50,535 bases of DNA from Paraburkholderia diazotrophica (lineage in GTDB: Bacteria > Pseudomonadota > Gammaproteobacteria > Burkholderiales > Burkholderiaceae): NCBI RefSeq assembly GCF_900108945.1, contig NZ_FNYE01000050.1:1-50535 (forward strand), written 5' to 3'. Below are positions 1 through 8,038 of the stretch, piece by piece (position 1 is the stretch's first letter; each line of letters opens with the position of its first letter). A model generated the notes under the pieces. The model was not told the DNA's origin, did no database searches, and was given only the letters and a program-made list of their open reading frames with translations. A program made the position numbers and the translations under genes.

Positions 1-180
1 CCTGCGCCCGCACCACCTGCGCCCGCACCACCTGCGCCCGAACCGCCCGCGCCTGCACCGCCTGCGCCGTGACCGCCTGCGCCCGCACCGCCTGCACCCG
101 GACCGCCGGCACCTGCACCGCCTGCACCCGCACTGCCCGCGCCCGGACCGCCTGCACCCGAGCCTCCTACGCCCGAACCT
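1..180 (-). repeat. 15-bp tandem repeat, 12 units, coding for GxGAG
   Basis: Twelve consecutive 15-bp units start at base 1 and stay in register. On the plus strand a typical unit is CCTGCGCCCGCACCG. On the minus strand each encodes Gly-x-Gly-Ala-Gly, with x being Ala, Ser, Pro, His or Val. The unit length is a multiple of three, so gain or loss of units preserves the reading frame. The array continues to the window edge and may be longer. Confidence 0.85.
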
Positions 181-899
181 CCTCCACCGCGACCGCCTGC
201 AGGCTGCCCTTCCGCAACCTGCAGCGAAGCAGCATCCGGAGAAGGTGCACTGCGCTGATCGGACGAAGCGGAAGACACGGGCGGGGCGAGCTCAGCATTG
301 CCAATTGCAGTTCCCCGGGCAGGAGGTGTCGATGATCTCCCGACTTGACCGGATGAAAACGCTTGTTGCATTGGTGACGTGGGTCGGGTGATCCTGGGCG
401 CATGCCGCGCGATTGCTCTCGGGTGCGGCGCCGAATGGTGGCTATTCTGTGCGGCGGCATCGCCTGCTTGACCAGGCTCTCGTGTAACCGACGGCGGCAC
501 AGCAGAATCCGGAGCAGGTCCAGCGAGGAGATCGGACGGAGCGGAAGACACAGGCGGGGCAGGCGCAGCACTGGCAACTGCGGTTCCGCGAGCGGGAGGC
601 GACGATGGTAGCGCGACATGACCGGACCAGGACGCGTGTGGCGCTGGCGACGTCGGTCCGCCGATCCCGAGCGCCTGATCATAGTCGACGCGATCGCCAT
701 AGGCGACGATACCCATGACCCCGACAGCCAATGCGCTCGCCGACGCAACCCAAAGCGCAAGGCGCCTGCCCCGCGCAAGTGGTGCGGCCTCGATGTCTGC
801 ATCCGGGCTACCTGCACCCGAATGCGCAAGCTTGACCTGCCTGAACGTTACAACAGGCTTCGGATTGTGTCGTCTGATCCTTCCATTCACTACGTTCAT
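1..899 (-). CDS. Membrane-anchored Pro/Ala-rich protein with glycine-rich pentapeptide repeat tail (partial)
   Basis: This reading frame is open from an ATG at 899 to the left window edge, about 299 codons, so the C-terminus is missing. A purine-rich GGGGGA lies just upstream of the ATG. Residues 1-46 are basic, residues about 47-67 form one hydrophobic segment (LALWVASASALAVGVMGIVA), and the following 170 residues are rich in Pro, Ala and Ser. The last 60 visible residues are tandem pentapeptides of the form G-x-G-A-G. The likely topology is a cytoplasmic N-terminus, one membrane anchor and an extended periplasmic or surface part. The family is not recognised. The clean uninterrupted frame and conserved repeat register argue for a real gene despite the low complexity; the function is unknown. 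Confidence 0.6.
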   Translation of the reverse strand, partial: MNVVNGRIRRHNPKPVVTFRQVKLAHSGAGSPDADIEAAPLARGRRLALWVASASALAVGVMGIVAYGDRVDYDQALGIGGPTSPAPHASWSGHVALPSSPPARGTAVASAAPAPPVSSAPSDLLAGPAPDSAVPPSVTREPGQAGDAAAQNSHHSAPHPRAIARHAPRITRPTSPMQQAFSSGQVGRSSTPPARGTAIGNAELAPPVSSASSDQRSAPSPDAASLQVAEGQPAGGRGGGGSGVGGSGAGGPGAGSAGAGGAGAGGPGAGGAGAGGHGAGGAGAGGSGAGGAGAGGAGA

Positions 900-1634
900 G
901 TGCCGTCCCCCTGCGGAGTGCTCATCGAAATGAGCCGCGGGACCGTTCTGCGTATTCGACCCCTGGTTCCGCCACAGCAATGGAGCGGTGTACCAGGTTT
1001 TCTATCGTAAGCCTTTGAGCTATGAAAATGCCCGCCATCTTCGTGGCCGATCCGGACGGATGGCCGGAGTCGCCGTCCGCGTGCTCTTCCGCGATGACTT
1101 CGCAGTCTGGCGACGACACGATGGTGAAGCATTCGCTGTGCCTGTAGCCCGAACCAATCGAACTGTGTGATCGTGATTGACGCGGAAATAAGGCAAGGCC
1201 GGGGATGGCTTGCAGGTAACAGGGCGAATAAGCTGCTTCTAATATCGGATAACGACCAACTGGCAGTTGACCCGACTCTACGGCCGTCGTGCCAATACCT
1301 TCGCTGCCGATCGAACACACGCAGTCTCAACGACATCTACCAGAGCGCTCATTTTCTGCTTTCGCTGAAGGCCATTTATTGGTCTTAGCCCTTTGGCGTT
1401 TCAAGCGTGACCCGTTGACCGGTTGGCGTTCAAGCCTGAAATGAAGGTCTGTCTGGTCGGGGCTCGTTATGATCGGGCGCGGCTTGACGGGCATCAAGAG
1501 CAGCATCCGTCGGGATTAACCGCCGGGCTGCCACATCAATGTCTTTTGTGACCGCGTGGTCTTGACCGAGCACACAACGCGGTGGGACAGCCGGTGAACG
1601 TGCGCGCTATCGCAAGCCTTTAACTATCGCTTTC
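900..1634. other. 735-bp stretch without a convincing gene
   Basis: Several overlapping frames of 60-146 codons exist here, but none shows a recognisable motif or a good ribosome binding site. A minus-strand frame at 922-1320 ends 22 bp before the start of the repeat-tailed gene and could be a small upstream gene, but nothing supports this beyond position. A short near-direct repeat lies at 1393-1439. Confidence 0.4.
1393..1439. repeat. Two copies of a 17-18 bp near-repeat, possibly an IS end remnant
   Basis: TTGGCGTTTCAAGCGTGA (1393-1410) is followed after 12 bp by TTGGCGTTCAAGCCTGA (1423-1439). Closely spaced repeats of a GCGTTCAAGCGTGA type resemble the multiple end repeats of some IS21-family elements. 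No transposase frame is visible beside them, so this is only a suggestion of an old insertion. Confidence 0.3.
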
Positions 1635-2645
1635 TCAGTCATGAAAGAGGGCTGGGTCCTCCACGAGCTCACGCAGTGGCTTCAGGCTTTTGTTGGCAGC
1701 TTCCGTAACCCGGAGGTATCGGTCTACGTTGGCAAGGTTTCCCGAATTCCGGGCCAGTTCGGCCGCCTGCCTCAAAAGCATGATTTTTTCCTCAATGGAT
1801 CTGACCGTATCCCACAAGGTCCGGTCGATCTCGACATTGAGTTCCGCCATCAGCGTCTTCATGGAAAAAGCGTGACCTGTGTGGCAACGGAACCGGACGA
1901 TTGAACCTTCGTGAATCTCGACCAGAACGCCGTGGCATTCAGGACATGTGTATCGCGATACGTTCCCAAGCTCCATGATTCCCGACTCCATGCCGCTCGC
2001 ACCACCGGCTATACGGTTTTCCACGGCCATGCGCTCCGGCGCAACGCCGCGACGGCCTGTTGCAACCGGTTCCCCGCAGCGTTCGGCGATCTGTTGCGCC
2101 AGCGATGCGAGATTGCCAACGAAATCTGTTTCGACGTGCTCGATCGCAGTCTCTGGCATCGACGCGTGTTCGGCTTCGGAGGGATCCTGCACCAATGCCA
2201 TGCCACCCTGATCCTTGATCGCCCATAGGCCCGCCGTGCCGTCATCCAATGCGCCCGTAAGCAACACGCCAATGGCGCGAGGCCCACAGTGGACAGCCGC
2301 TGACCTGAACAGGGCGTCGATAGATGGCCGCGCGCGGCATTCTTTGGGACCGCGGGTCAGCTTGACGCGATCCGCATCCACCGTCAGGTGCCTGTCAGGG
2401 ATGGCGACATAGACGGTCCCTTTCTCCAGTCGCATCCCGTTTTCGGCGGCGACAACACGGAGTCGCGTGGCTCTCGAGATGATGCTATGAAGGAAGCTTG
2501 GAGAATGTGCAGGAATGTGAAGCACTACAAGCACAGCTGCGGGCAGCGAAGCAGGCAAACGGCTGAACAGGGCAGTCAGCGCCGGCACCCCGCCTGCGGA
2601 GGCGCCGACTGCGACGATATCTCTGGTGTCGGAATGGGGTTGCAC
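1635..2645 (-). CDS. Stand-alone CheB-type protein-glutamate methylesterase
   Basis: 336 residues, starting at a GTG with an excellent AAAGGAGA eight bases upstream. Residues 8-190 are a CheB catalytic domain: the Ser loop GASAGG (Ser16), His43 in VVLHIP, and the acidic residue in LLTGALDDGTAG (Asp134/135) match the Ser-His-Asp triad. There is no N-terminal receiver domain, so phosphorylation control as in classical chemotaxis CheB is absent. The C-terminal third has CPEC and CHTGHAFS, a probable zinc-binding pair, followed by a helical segment. Such forms usually work with a CheR methyltransferase in non-flagellar sensory pathways; no CheR is visible here. The catalytic assignment is firm, the partner unknown. 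Confidence 0.88.
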   Translation of the reverse strand: MQPHSDTRDIVAVGASAGGVPALTALFSRLPASLPAAVLVVLHIPAHSPSFLHSIISRATRLRVVAAENGMRLEKGTVYVAIPDRHLTVDADRVKLTRGPKECRARPSIDALFRSAAVHCGPRAIGVLLTGALDDGTAGLWAIKDQGGMALVQDPSEAEHASMPETAIEHVETDFVGNLASLAQQIAERCGEPVATGRRGVAPERMAVENRIAGGASGMESGIMELGNVSRYTCPECHGVLVEIHEGSIVRFRCHTGHAFSMKTLMAELNVEIDRTLWDTVRSIEEKIMLLRQAAELARNSGNLANVDRYLRVTEAANKSLKPLRELVEDPALFHD

Positions 2646-3212
2646 GGTCTTCTCCTTTCGTCATTCAACGGGACGAAAACATTCTGATTCGTGACCAGAC
2701 GGAATCGCTGCCGTGCGATCTGCGAAAGACCACGCTTACCTCCATCGGAAAGCGCAAGCTCTATGCCTTGACCCGTCTGCTGCAATCGATGTCTGCTCGC
2801 CAGAGTTGCGGATGCTTTCTCACGGAGGGTGTTTCGAATGAAAAAAGAGCAAGGCCGGGTTCCGCTCGTGACAATCAAGATGTCGATTGACGACGATTTC
2901 GCGCGCCCGCTTGGTAAGCCGCAAAACGGTATGTACGGTTTCAGGATATGAGGCGGAACTGCTCCTCAACGCGCGTTCGAATTTCTGCTTACGTGCGAAC
3001 GCTATCCGACCATGAACGACCGCAGCAAGACTAGACGACAGCTTTCACAAAAGTGATTGAACGCTCTGTCGGTTCGCAGGAGCGCCATATCGCGATCAAC
3101 CACAGTTCTCGCGGCGTTCCGCCGACATGCAATTCGTAGTGGCAGGCCCGCTCCTGGAGAAATTGCGCAATTGCAGCGTTCGCCTTGCGCAACCGCGACT
3201 CCGTACACGTGA
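2646..3212. other. Intergenic debris upstream of the CheB-type gene
   Basis: No intact gene is visible. A minus-strand frame through about 2646-2900 reads as a very degraded receiver-like sequence, with an ILIV start and SQIARQRFRLV further on, but the phosphoacceptor position is not acidic. It may be the lost sensory partner of the adjacent methylesterase. This is weak and by inspection only. Confidence 0.3.
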
Positions 3213-3500
3213 CGTCTATTCAATGCTCACGTGCGCGTTACCGAGGCGATGGCCGATGCAGGACTTGAAGTCTTCCTTACGCCAAACGCCGGGCTGTTCT
3301 TCTGGGCGAAGCCGCCTGTCAGACCTCAGGACAGTATCGAAGTGGCCCACGAAGCGTTGGCAAAATGGATAGGGCTAGCACCCGGCTCCTATTTCCGGCC
3401 CGGTGAGCCTGCATCGGAATGGTTCAGGGTCAACGCAGCGACGTCTTACGTTCCTGAACTGTGGGCGCGTATGAAGGGATTGTCGGGACGAACCAGATAG
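3213..3500 (+). pseudogene. C-terminal fragment of a PLP-dependent class I/II aminotransferase
   Basis: The plus-strand frame reads ADAGLEVFLTPNAGLFFW and, further on, PGSYFRPGEPASEWFRVN, the typical C-terminal small-domain sequence of fold-type I aminotransferases, including the Arg of the FRVN segment that binds the substrate carboxylate. Only about 90 codons remain. A stop codon in frame at 3210-3212 and loss of the lysine-bearing large domain show that it is a remnant. It lies next to the convergent end of the hydroxyproline locus. Confidence 0.65.
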
Positions 3501-3515
3501 CGAACCGCGAGAATA

Positions 3516-3544
3516 AGGCAGCCCTGGAAAGACCAAAGCTGCCT
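3516..3544 (-). terminator. Rho-independent-type terminator after the GntR gene
   Basis: On the minus strand, seven bases after the regulator stop codon, a 12-bp stem (AGGCAGCTTTGG with CCAGGGCTGCCT, two G-U pairs) closes a 5-nt loop and is followed by TATTCT. It sits at the end of the whole minus-strand hydroxyproline locus and is the expected 3' end of that transcript. Confidence 0.6.
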
Positions 3545-3551
3545 GCGTCCG

Positions 3552-4253
3552 TTACAGAATCGCCATCGACTCCGTCATGTTCTGCCGCATGTAATCCAGG
3601 AACCGCTTCTGGAATAGCATCGTGTGTTCGTGCGCCGCTTTTTCGGCGGCATCGGCATCTTTTCTCGCTATTGCGTCTATCAGTTCGTCATGGTCACGCC
3701 CGAGCTTTGCTGCCGTAGGCGACGTGACTGTGAAGTCAAAATGCAGATGCAGCAGACGCTGGCCCTCGCCCAACAGGCGCTCGTAATACCCCACGAAATA
3801 CGGGTTGTTGGCCGCATGTGCGATGGTCATGTGCAGCGCCTTGTTGGTCTCCGACATCGCCTGAAAGTCGCCACTCTCAACTGCCTGCATGTAGACGTCA
3901 TCCGCCTTGCGAATCCGGGCAAGGTCGGCATCGGTCCGATGCTGAGCCGCGAGGCGCGTGACGGCACGCTGGATAAGATCCAGCGCCGAAATGTATTTCG
4001 GAAATTCCTCAATCTCGAACGGCGTCACAAGCGTCGTCCGGTTCGGAAGTATCGTCACCAGCCCTTCGCTAATCAGCCGCGCAAGCGCATCGCGCACCGG
4101 CGAACGCGAAAGCCCGAACTGCTCCGCAAGTGAAACCTCGTCCAGCGGCGCACCTGGTTTCAGTTGGAGCGTCAGTATCTGCTTTCGCAGTTCTTCGTAG
4201 ATGTATCGTCCGCCATGCCGACGGGGCTCAGTCTCCGCCGTACCTTTGCTCAT
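3552..4253 (-). CDS. GntR-family transcriptional regulator, FCD subfamily (hydroxyproline locus)
   Basis: 233 residues from the ATG at 4253, preceded by GGTGGTGAA; an upstream in-frame ATG would add 22 residues without family similarity. Residues about 17-80 form the winged helix-turn-helix (YIYEELRKQILTLQLKPG, then SLAEQFGLSRSPVRDAL). Residues about 95-225 are the all-helical FCD ligand domain, with the expected His residues in NKALHMTIAHAANNP and HDELIDAI and a final HEHTMLF. It is the last gene of the locus. GntR/FCD regulators control hydroxyproline genes in rhizobia (HypR), so this is the likely repressor acting on the twin operators at 13.63 and 14.81 kb. The link to those sites is inferred. 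Confidence 0.9.
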   Translation of the reverse strand: MSKGTAETEPRRHGGRYIYEELRKQILTLQLKPGAPLDEVSLAEQFGLSRSPVRDALARLISEGLVTILPNRTTLVTPFEIEEFPKYISALDLIQRAVTRLAAQHRTDADLARIRKADDVYMQAVESGDFQAMSETNKALHMTIAHAANNPYFVGYYERLLGEGQRLLHLHFDFTVTSPTAAKLGRDHDELIDAIARKDADAAEKAAHEHTMLFQKRFLDYMRQNMTESMAIL

Positions 4254-4325
4254 CGTTTCACCACCGTAATCGTGGGCCCGGAAAGACGGGCGCGCATTCA
4301 AGTTTATCATCGCGCGCACTCCGCC

Positions 4326-5357
4326 TCAGGCCTTCGGGAAACCCGAGCCCCACGTATCGCTGAGCATGAAGCCATCGGCCAGCGGGTCGTCGGGGTCGAC
4401 CCCAATCTGCTGGATACCGTAGAGCCACGCCCGCCCCTGAATACGCGGAAGAACTGCTGGCCTGCCACCCACATCGGTTTTCCCCAGCAATTCGACGTTG
4501 AATTCGCCTCCGATCGTCGAGCGCGATTTGAGCCGACTGCCAACGTCCGCCAGTCCCCGGGCGGCCAGCGTTGCGAGGTTGGCTGAACTTCCCGTCCCGC
4601 ACGGTGACCTGTCAACCCGTCCGGGAGGCAGTGTCGTGCACGTTTGATACAGCTCGTCACTGACGCGGTTGCGGAACATCACGTAGGCGACTTCGTTAAT
4701 CTGCGGGTAGAGGGGATGCTGTATCCGAATTTGCCGGTTGATGACATCCTTCAGCGAAACCCCAAGCTCCGCAAGCTCGCGCGCATTTTCAGGGGCAATT
4801 CTCAGCCCCACCTGTTCGACATCAATGAGCGCGTAATAGACCCCACCGAAAGCGATGTCCGCCATGATTTTCCCGAACTGTGACGTCTCGAAGCTGAAGT
4901 CCAGCTGTTCGACAAATGCGGGCACCATGTCGAGCGAAACACCCATACAACGCCCGTCCTTGCAGGTCGCGCGCGCAGTGACCAATCCTGCCGGCGTATC
5001 GAGCACAACAGTCGTTTCTGGCTCCTGCATCTCGACCATACCCAGTTCCAGCAACGCGGTCACGACGCAGATCGCGTTACTACCTGACATCGGATGTGCC
5101 TTGTCTGCCTGCAGCACAATGAATCCGGCGTGCGCTTCAGGCCGTGTCGGCGGCAGCAGCAGATTAACCGACATCTGAAGGCATCCACGAGGCTCCAGCA
5201 CGACGAGCCTTCGAAGACTGTCGTCGACTTCGTTGATGTAGTTCATTTTGTCGAGCATCGTCTCACCGGGAATACCGACAACCCCTCCCGTGATGACCTT
5301 ACCGATTTCGCCTTCGCAATGAACGTCGACCAGCTGAAGCGTCTTTTTCCAGCGCAT
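4326..5357 (-). CDS. Proline racemase-family enzyme, Ser/Cys type (possible 3-hydroxyproline dehydratase or epimerase)
   Basis: 343 residues. The ATG at 5357 lies 11 bp after the dehydrogenase stop codon; an in-frame start at 5390 would overlap that gene. The two catalytic motifs of the proline racemase fold are visible: the first position is Ser91 in MSGSN, where classical racemases and epimerases have Cys, and the second is Cys253 in DRSPCGTG. Within this family Cys/Cys pairs go with racemase or 4-hydroxyproline epimerase, Thr/Cys with trans-3-hydroxy-L-proline dehydratase, and Ser/Cys with mixed or less certain activities. Its place in the operon points to a hydroxyproline isomer as substrate. 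The exact reaction cannot be decided from sequence. Confidence 0.85.
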   Translation of the reverse strand: MRWKKTLQLVDVHCEGEIGKVITGGVVGIPGETMLDKMNYINEVDDSLRRLVVLEPRGCLQMSVNLLLPPTRPEAHAGFIVLQADKAHPMSGSNAICVVTALLELGMVEMQEPETTVVLDTPAGLVTARATCKDGRCMGVSLDMVPAFVEQLDFSFETSQFGKIMADIAFGGVYYALIDVEQVGLRIAPENARELAELGVSLKDVINRQIRIQHPLYPQINEVAYVMFRNRVSDELYQTCTTLPPGRVDRSPCGTGSSANLATLAARGLADVGSRLKSRSTIGGEFNVELLGKTDVGGRPAVLPRIQGRAWLYGIQQIGVDPDDPLADGFMLSDTWGSGFPKA

Positions 5358-5368
5358 GATAGTCCCGC

Positions 5369-6850
5369 TTACTTGATGTACCAGCCCCAAGGCTTGTCAC
5401 TGTTGAAACGCGTGATTTGCTTGGTCTCGAGATAGTTGTTCAAGCCCCACTCGCCGAGTTCGCGACCAATGCCGCTCTGCTTGTAGCCGCCCCACGGCGC
5501 TTCCGTAAACGTCGGCTGGCTGCAGTTAATCCAGACGATGCCCGCGCGCAACGCGCGAGCTACACGCTCGCAACGCGCGTCATCACGAGACATCACTGCG
5601 GCAGCCAGGCCAAACCTGGAGTCGTTCGCGGACCGTACCGCTTCGGCCTCTTCATCAAAAGGCCGGATGCAGACCACCGGGCCGAAAATCTCTTCGTTCC
5701 ATACCCAGCTGTCTTCCCGCACATCCGCAAATACGACTGGCTCCATAAAGTAACCCTTGTCGAGATGCGCCGGACGCCCCCCGCCCGTTACCAGTCGCGC
5801 GCCTTCATCCCTGCCACGCTGTACCGCCTCAAGCACCCTTTCGTACTGTCCCTGGCTGACAATAGGACCGAGCAGCACGCCATCCTCGAGGCCGTTTCCG
5901 ATAGTGATTTTGCGCGTTTCCTCTTCGAGCCGTTGGAGCAGGCGCTCGTAAATGCCACGCTGCACGAGCACTCGCGACGTAGCCGAGCAAACCTCCCCTT
6001 GATTCCAGAAGATGCCAAACATAATCCACTCGACCGCGGCATCGATATCGCTATCGTCGAAGACGATAAATGGCGACTTCCCACCCAGCTCAAGGCTGAT
6101 GTTTTTGATGTCGCGGGCGGCCGCCTGCATGATGCGGCTACCCGTCGGCACGCTACCCGTGAACGCCAGCTTGTCGATTCCGGGATGCGCGCTTAGCGGC
6201 GCGCCCGCATCCTTACCCAGGCCGGTAATGATATTGAGCACACCGGGTGGCAGATCGGCGGCAGTTGCGATGTCACCGAGCTCGAGCGCTGTCAACGGTG
6301 TCAGCTCTGACGGCTTCAGGACCATCGTACAACCCGCTGCGAGCGCTGGCGCGACTTTCCATGCGGCCATCAGCATTGGGAAATTCCACGGAATGATGGC
6401 GCCAGCGACCCCGACGGGCTCCTTGCGCGCAACAGAGCTGAAGCGGTCATCGGGCAGCGCGACAAGCTTCTCCGCAAGAGAGTCCAGCGTTTCGGCAAGC
6501 CCGGCATAGAACTCGAAGCAGCCCGCTGCATCGCCTAGGTCCCAGAGAGCCTCCGGGAGCGGCTTCCCGTTGTCGCGCACCTCGATTTCTGCGAGTTCCT
6601 GAATACGGTCACGAATACCTTCCCCGATTCTGCGGAGAATAGCGCCACGCTCGGCGCCGCTCATACGCGGCCACGGACCATTGTCGAAGGCTTCGCGGGC
6701 AGCCTTGACTGCTGCATCGACGTCTTCCGAAGTTGCAGCGGCGACTTTCGCAAGCACCTTTTCCGTGCTCGGATCGATGGTTTCGAAGGTTCCGTTTTGC
6801 ACGGGCGCGACCCAGCGGCCATTGATGAAGAGCTTGTCATACGATTTCAT
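5369..6850 (-). CDS. NAD(P)-dependent aldehyde dehydrogenase, probable 2-oxoglutarate semialdehyde dehydrogenase
   Basis: 493 residues, full length for the aldehyde dehydrogenase superfamily. Visible motifs are the cofactor-site segment PWNFPML (about 154-160), the general base Glu254 in LELGGKSP and the nucleophile Cys288 in NQGEVCSA. The C-terminal part resembles betaine-aldehyde-type dehydrogenases. The ATG at 6850 is two bases after the upstream stop; an alternative ATG at 6862 would overlap it. In hydroxyproline breakdown this step oxidises 2-oxoglutarate semialdehyde to 2-oxoglutarate, and its position among the other pathway genes supports that role. Family certain, substrate inferred from context. 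Confidence 0.88.
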   Translation of the reverse strand: MKSYDKLFINGRWVAPVQNGTFETIDPSTEKVLAKVAAATSEDVDAAVKAAREAFDNGPWPRMSGAERGAILRRIGEGIRDRIQELAEIEVRDNGKPLPEALWDLGDAAGCFEFYAGLAETLDSLAEKLVALPDDRFSSVARKEPVGVAGAIIPWNFPMLMAAWKVAPALAAGCTMVLKPSELTPLTALELGDIATAADLPPGVLNIITGLGKDAGAPLSAHPGIDKLAFTGSVPTGSRIMQAAARDIKNISLELGGKSPFIVFDDSDIDAAVEWIMFGIFWNQGEVCSATSRVLVQRGIYERLLQRLEEETRKITIGNGLEDGVLLGPIVSQGQYERVLEAVQRGRDEGARLVTGGGRPAHLDKGYFMEPVVFADVREDSWVWNEEIFGPVVCIRPFDEEAEAVRSANDSRFGLAAAVMSRDDARCERVARALRAGIVWINCSQPTFTEAPWGGYKQSGIGRELGEWGLNNYLETKQITRFNSDKPWGWYIK

Positions 6851-6852
6851 GG

Positions 6853-7926
6853 TCAGATGCATCCCTGCTTTCGCGATTTGATGAGTTTGTCGTCAACGGT
6901 TTCGAGCCAGGTGTCCGCGACGGTGAAGCCGGTCTGGAATCTGTCCGTCGGGTCGACGCCAATCTGGGAAATGGCGGTTATCCATGCCTGGCCAGCTACG
7001 ACGGGCACGACGGCTGCGTAATCGCCGACCGTCGTCGTCGACGCAACCCGGCTTTCGAATCTCGAACCGGTAATTGATTCGTGAATGAACGTCTCGCCCA
7101 CATCGATGAGGCCGCGCGCATGCAGCACTGCGAGACGCGACGAGGTTCCCGTACCACATGGAGAACGGTCACAGCGTCCGGGCGAAACAATCACGGTATT
7201 GCGCGAGAAGAGCCATCCATTTTCCCGTTTCAACGGCCCCATGAACTGCGTGTTCGTCACACCTTTGATGAGTGGGTTCTGTGGATGTGAGAAGGGAAGC
7301 TGGTCGACTGCAGCGGCCTTGATTTTCTGTCCAAGTTCACAAAGGTCTCGCGCCTCGTCCGGTGTAATCTCAAAGCCAAGAGATTGCGCATCGACAAGTG
7401 CGTAAGTCATGCCGCCGTAGGCGACGTCTATTTTGATGGTGCCGACACCAGTGACCTCGACATTGGCATCAAGGTGAGCAACGAAGGCCGGCTGGTTTGT
7501 GAATTCAACTCGCGTCACTTTGCCATTCGAACATTCGCAACGCGCGTGAATGAGGCCGGCGGGCGCCTCCAGCACCAGTTCGGTTACGGGCTCTTCCATC
7601 TTCAGGATGCCTGTTTCGAGCAGTACTGTCGCGACGCACATCGTGTTCGAGCCGGACATCGCCACGTATTCGGTTGACTCACCAATCACGTACCCCATCT
7701 GCGCGCGAGGGTCCGTCGCCGGCAAAATGAAGTTGACGTTGTGATTGACAGCGCCGCGAGGTTCGAAGAGACAGATTTTTCGCAGCTCGTCGCCGTGTTC
7801 TTCGAGATACATCATTTTGTCGAACATCGTTGCGCCGGGCACGTCAATCAGTCCGCCCGTCACCACATTGCCGACTTCACCCTCCGCATGGCAACTCACC
7901 ATCGTGAAAGTCCTGTTCCAACGCAT
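6853..7926 (-). CDS. Proline racemase-family enzyme, second Ser/Cys paralogue
   Basis: 357 residues, ATG at 7926 with CGGAG seven bases upstream. Like the paralogue at 4.3-5.4 kb, it has Ser91 in MSGSN at the first catalytic position and Cys257 in DRSPCGTGTSS at the second. The two share the N-terminal pattern MRW....T...V.CH.EGE.G, so they are close relatives and clearly distinct from the Cys/Cys enzyme at 9.3-10.3 kb. It is separated from the upstream dehydrogenase by the 13-bp tandem repeat. It is likely to act on a hydroxylated proline; dehydratase, epimerase and an unknown imino-acid activity are all possible. Confidence 0.85.
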   Translation of the reverse strand: MRWNRTFTMVSCHAEGEVGNVVTGGLIDVPGATMFDKMMYLEEHGDELRKICLFEPRGAVNHNVNFILPATDPRAQMGYVIGESTEYVAMSGSNTMCVATVLLETGILKMEEPVTELVLEAPAGLIHARCECSNGKVTRVEFTNQPAFVAHLDANVEVTGVGTIKIDVAYGGMTYALVDAQSLGFEITPDEARDLCELGQKIKAAAVDQLPFSHPQNPLIKGVTNTQFMGPLKRENGWLFSRNTVIVSPGRCDRSPCGTGTSSRLAVLHARGLIDVGETFIHESITGSRFESRVASTTTVGDYAAVVPVVAGQAWITAISQIGVDPTDRFQTGFTVADTWLETVDDKLIKSRKQGCI

Positions 7927-7960
7927 TGGTTTCTCCGCGACAAATGCTTCAGATGAGTCC

Positions 7961-8038
7961 GTTTCCTAGAACCGTTTCCTGGAACCGCTTCTTAGAACCG
8001 CTTCTTAGAACCGTTTCTTGGAACCGCTTCTTAGAACC
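7961..8038. repeat. Six-copy 13-bp tandem repeat in the hydroxyproline operon
   Basis: Six contiguous 13-bp units (minus-strand consensus GGTTCTAAGAAGC, variants at three positions) occupy 7961-8038. The first unit in transcription order carries the TAA stop codon of the FAD-dependent dehydrogenase (TTC TAA), so the array begins inside that gene and fills most of the spacer before the next start at 7926. Each unit has a TTC-N3-GAA dyad. It could be an array of protein binding sites, an RNA-level spacer, or a slippage-prone length variable. Confidence 0.9.

Noticed and set aside
167..829. 220-codon minus-strand frame in the left edge region
   Set aside because: The neighbouring minus-strand frame from 899 is open to the window edge, has a membrane segment and repeat register; the 220-codon frame is rich in Arg/Leu/Pro without motifs.
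922..1320. 132-codon minus-strand frame upstream of the repeat protein
   Set aside because: Position is suggestive of an operon but no Shine-Dalgarno, motif or codon signal supports it.
6851..6862. Upstream ATG for the aldehyde dehydrogenase
   Set aside because: It overlaps the preceding gene and adds four residues not typical of the family; the ATG at 6850 fits better.
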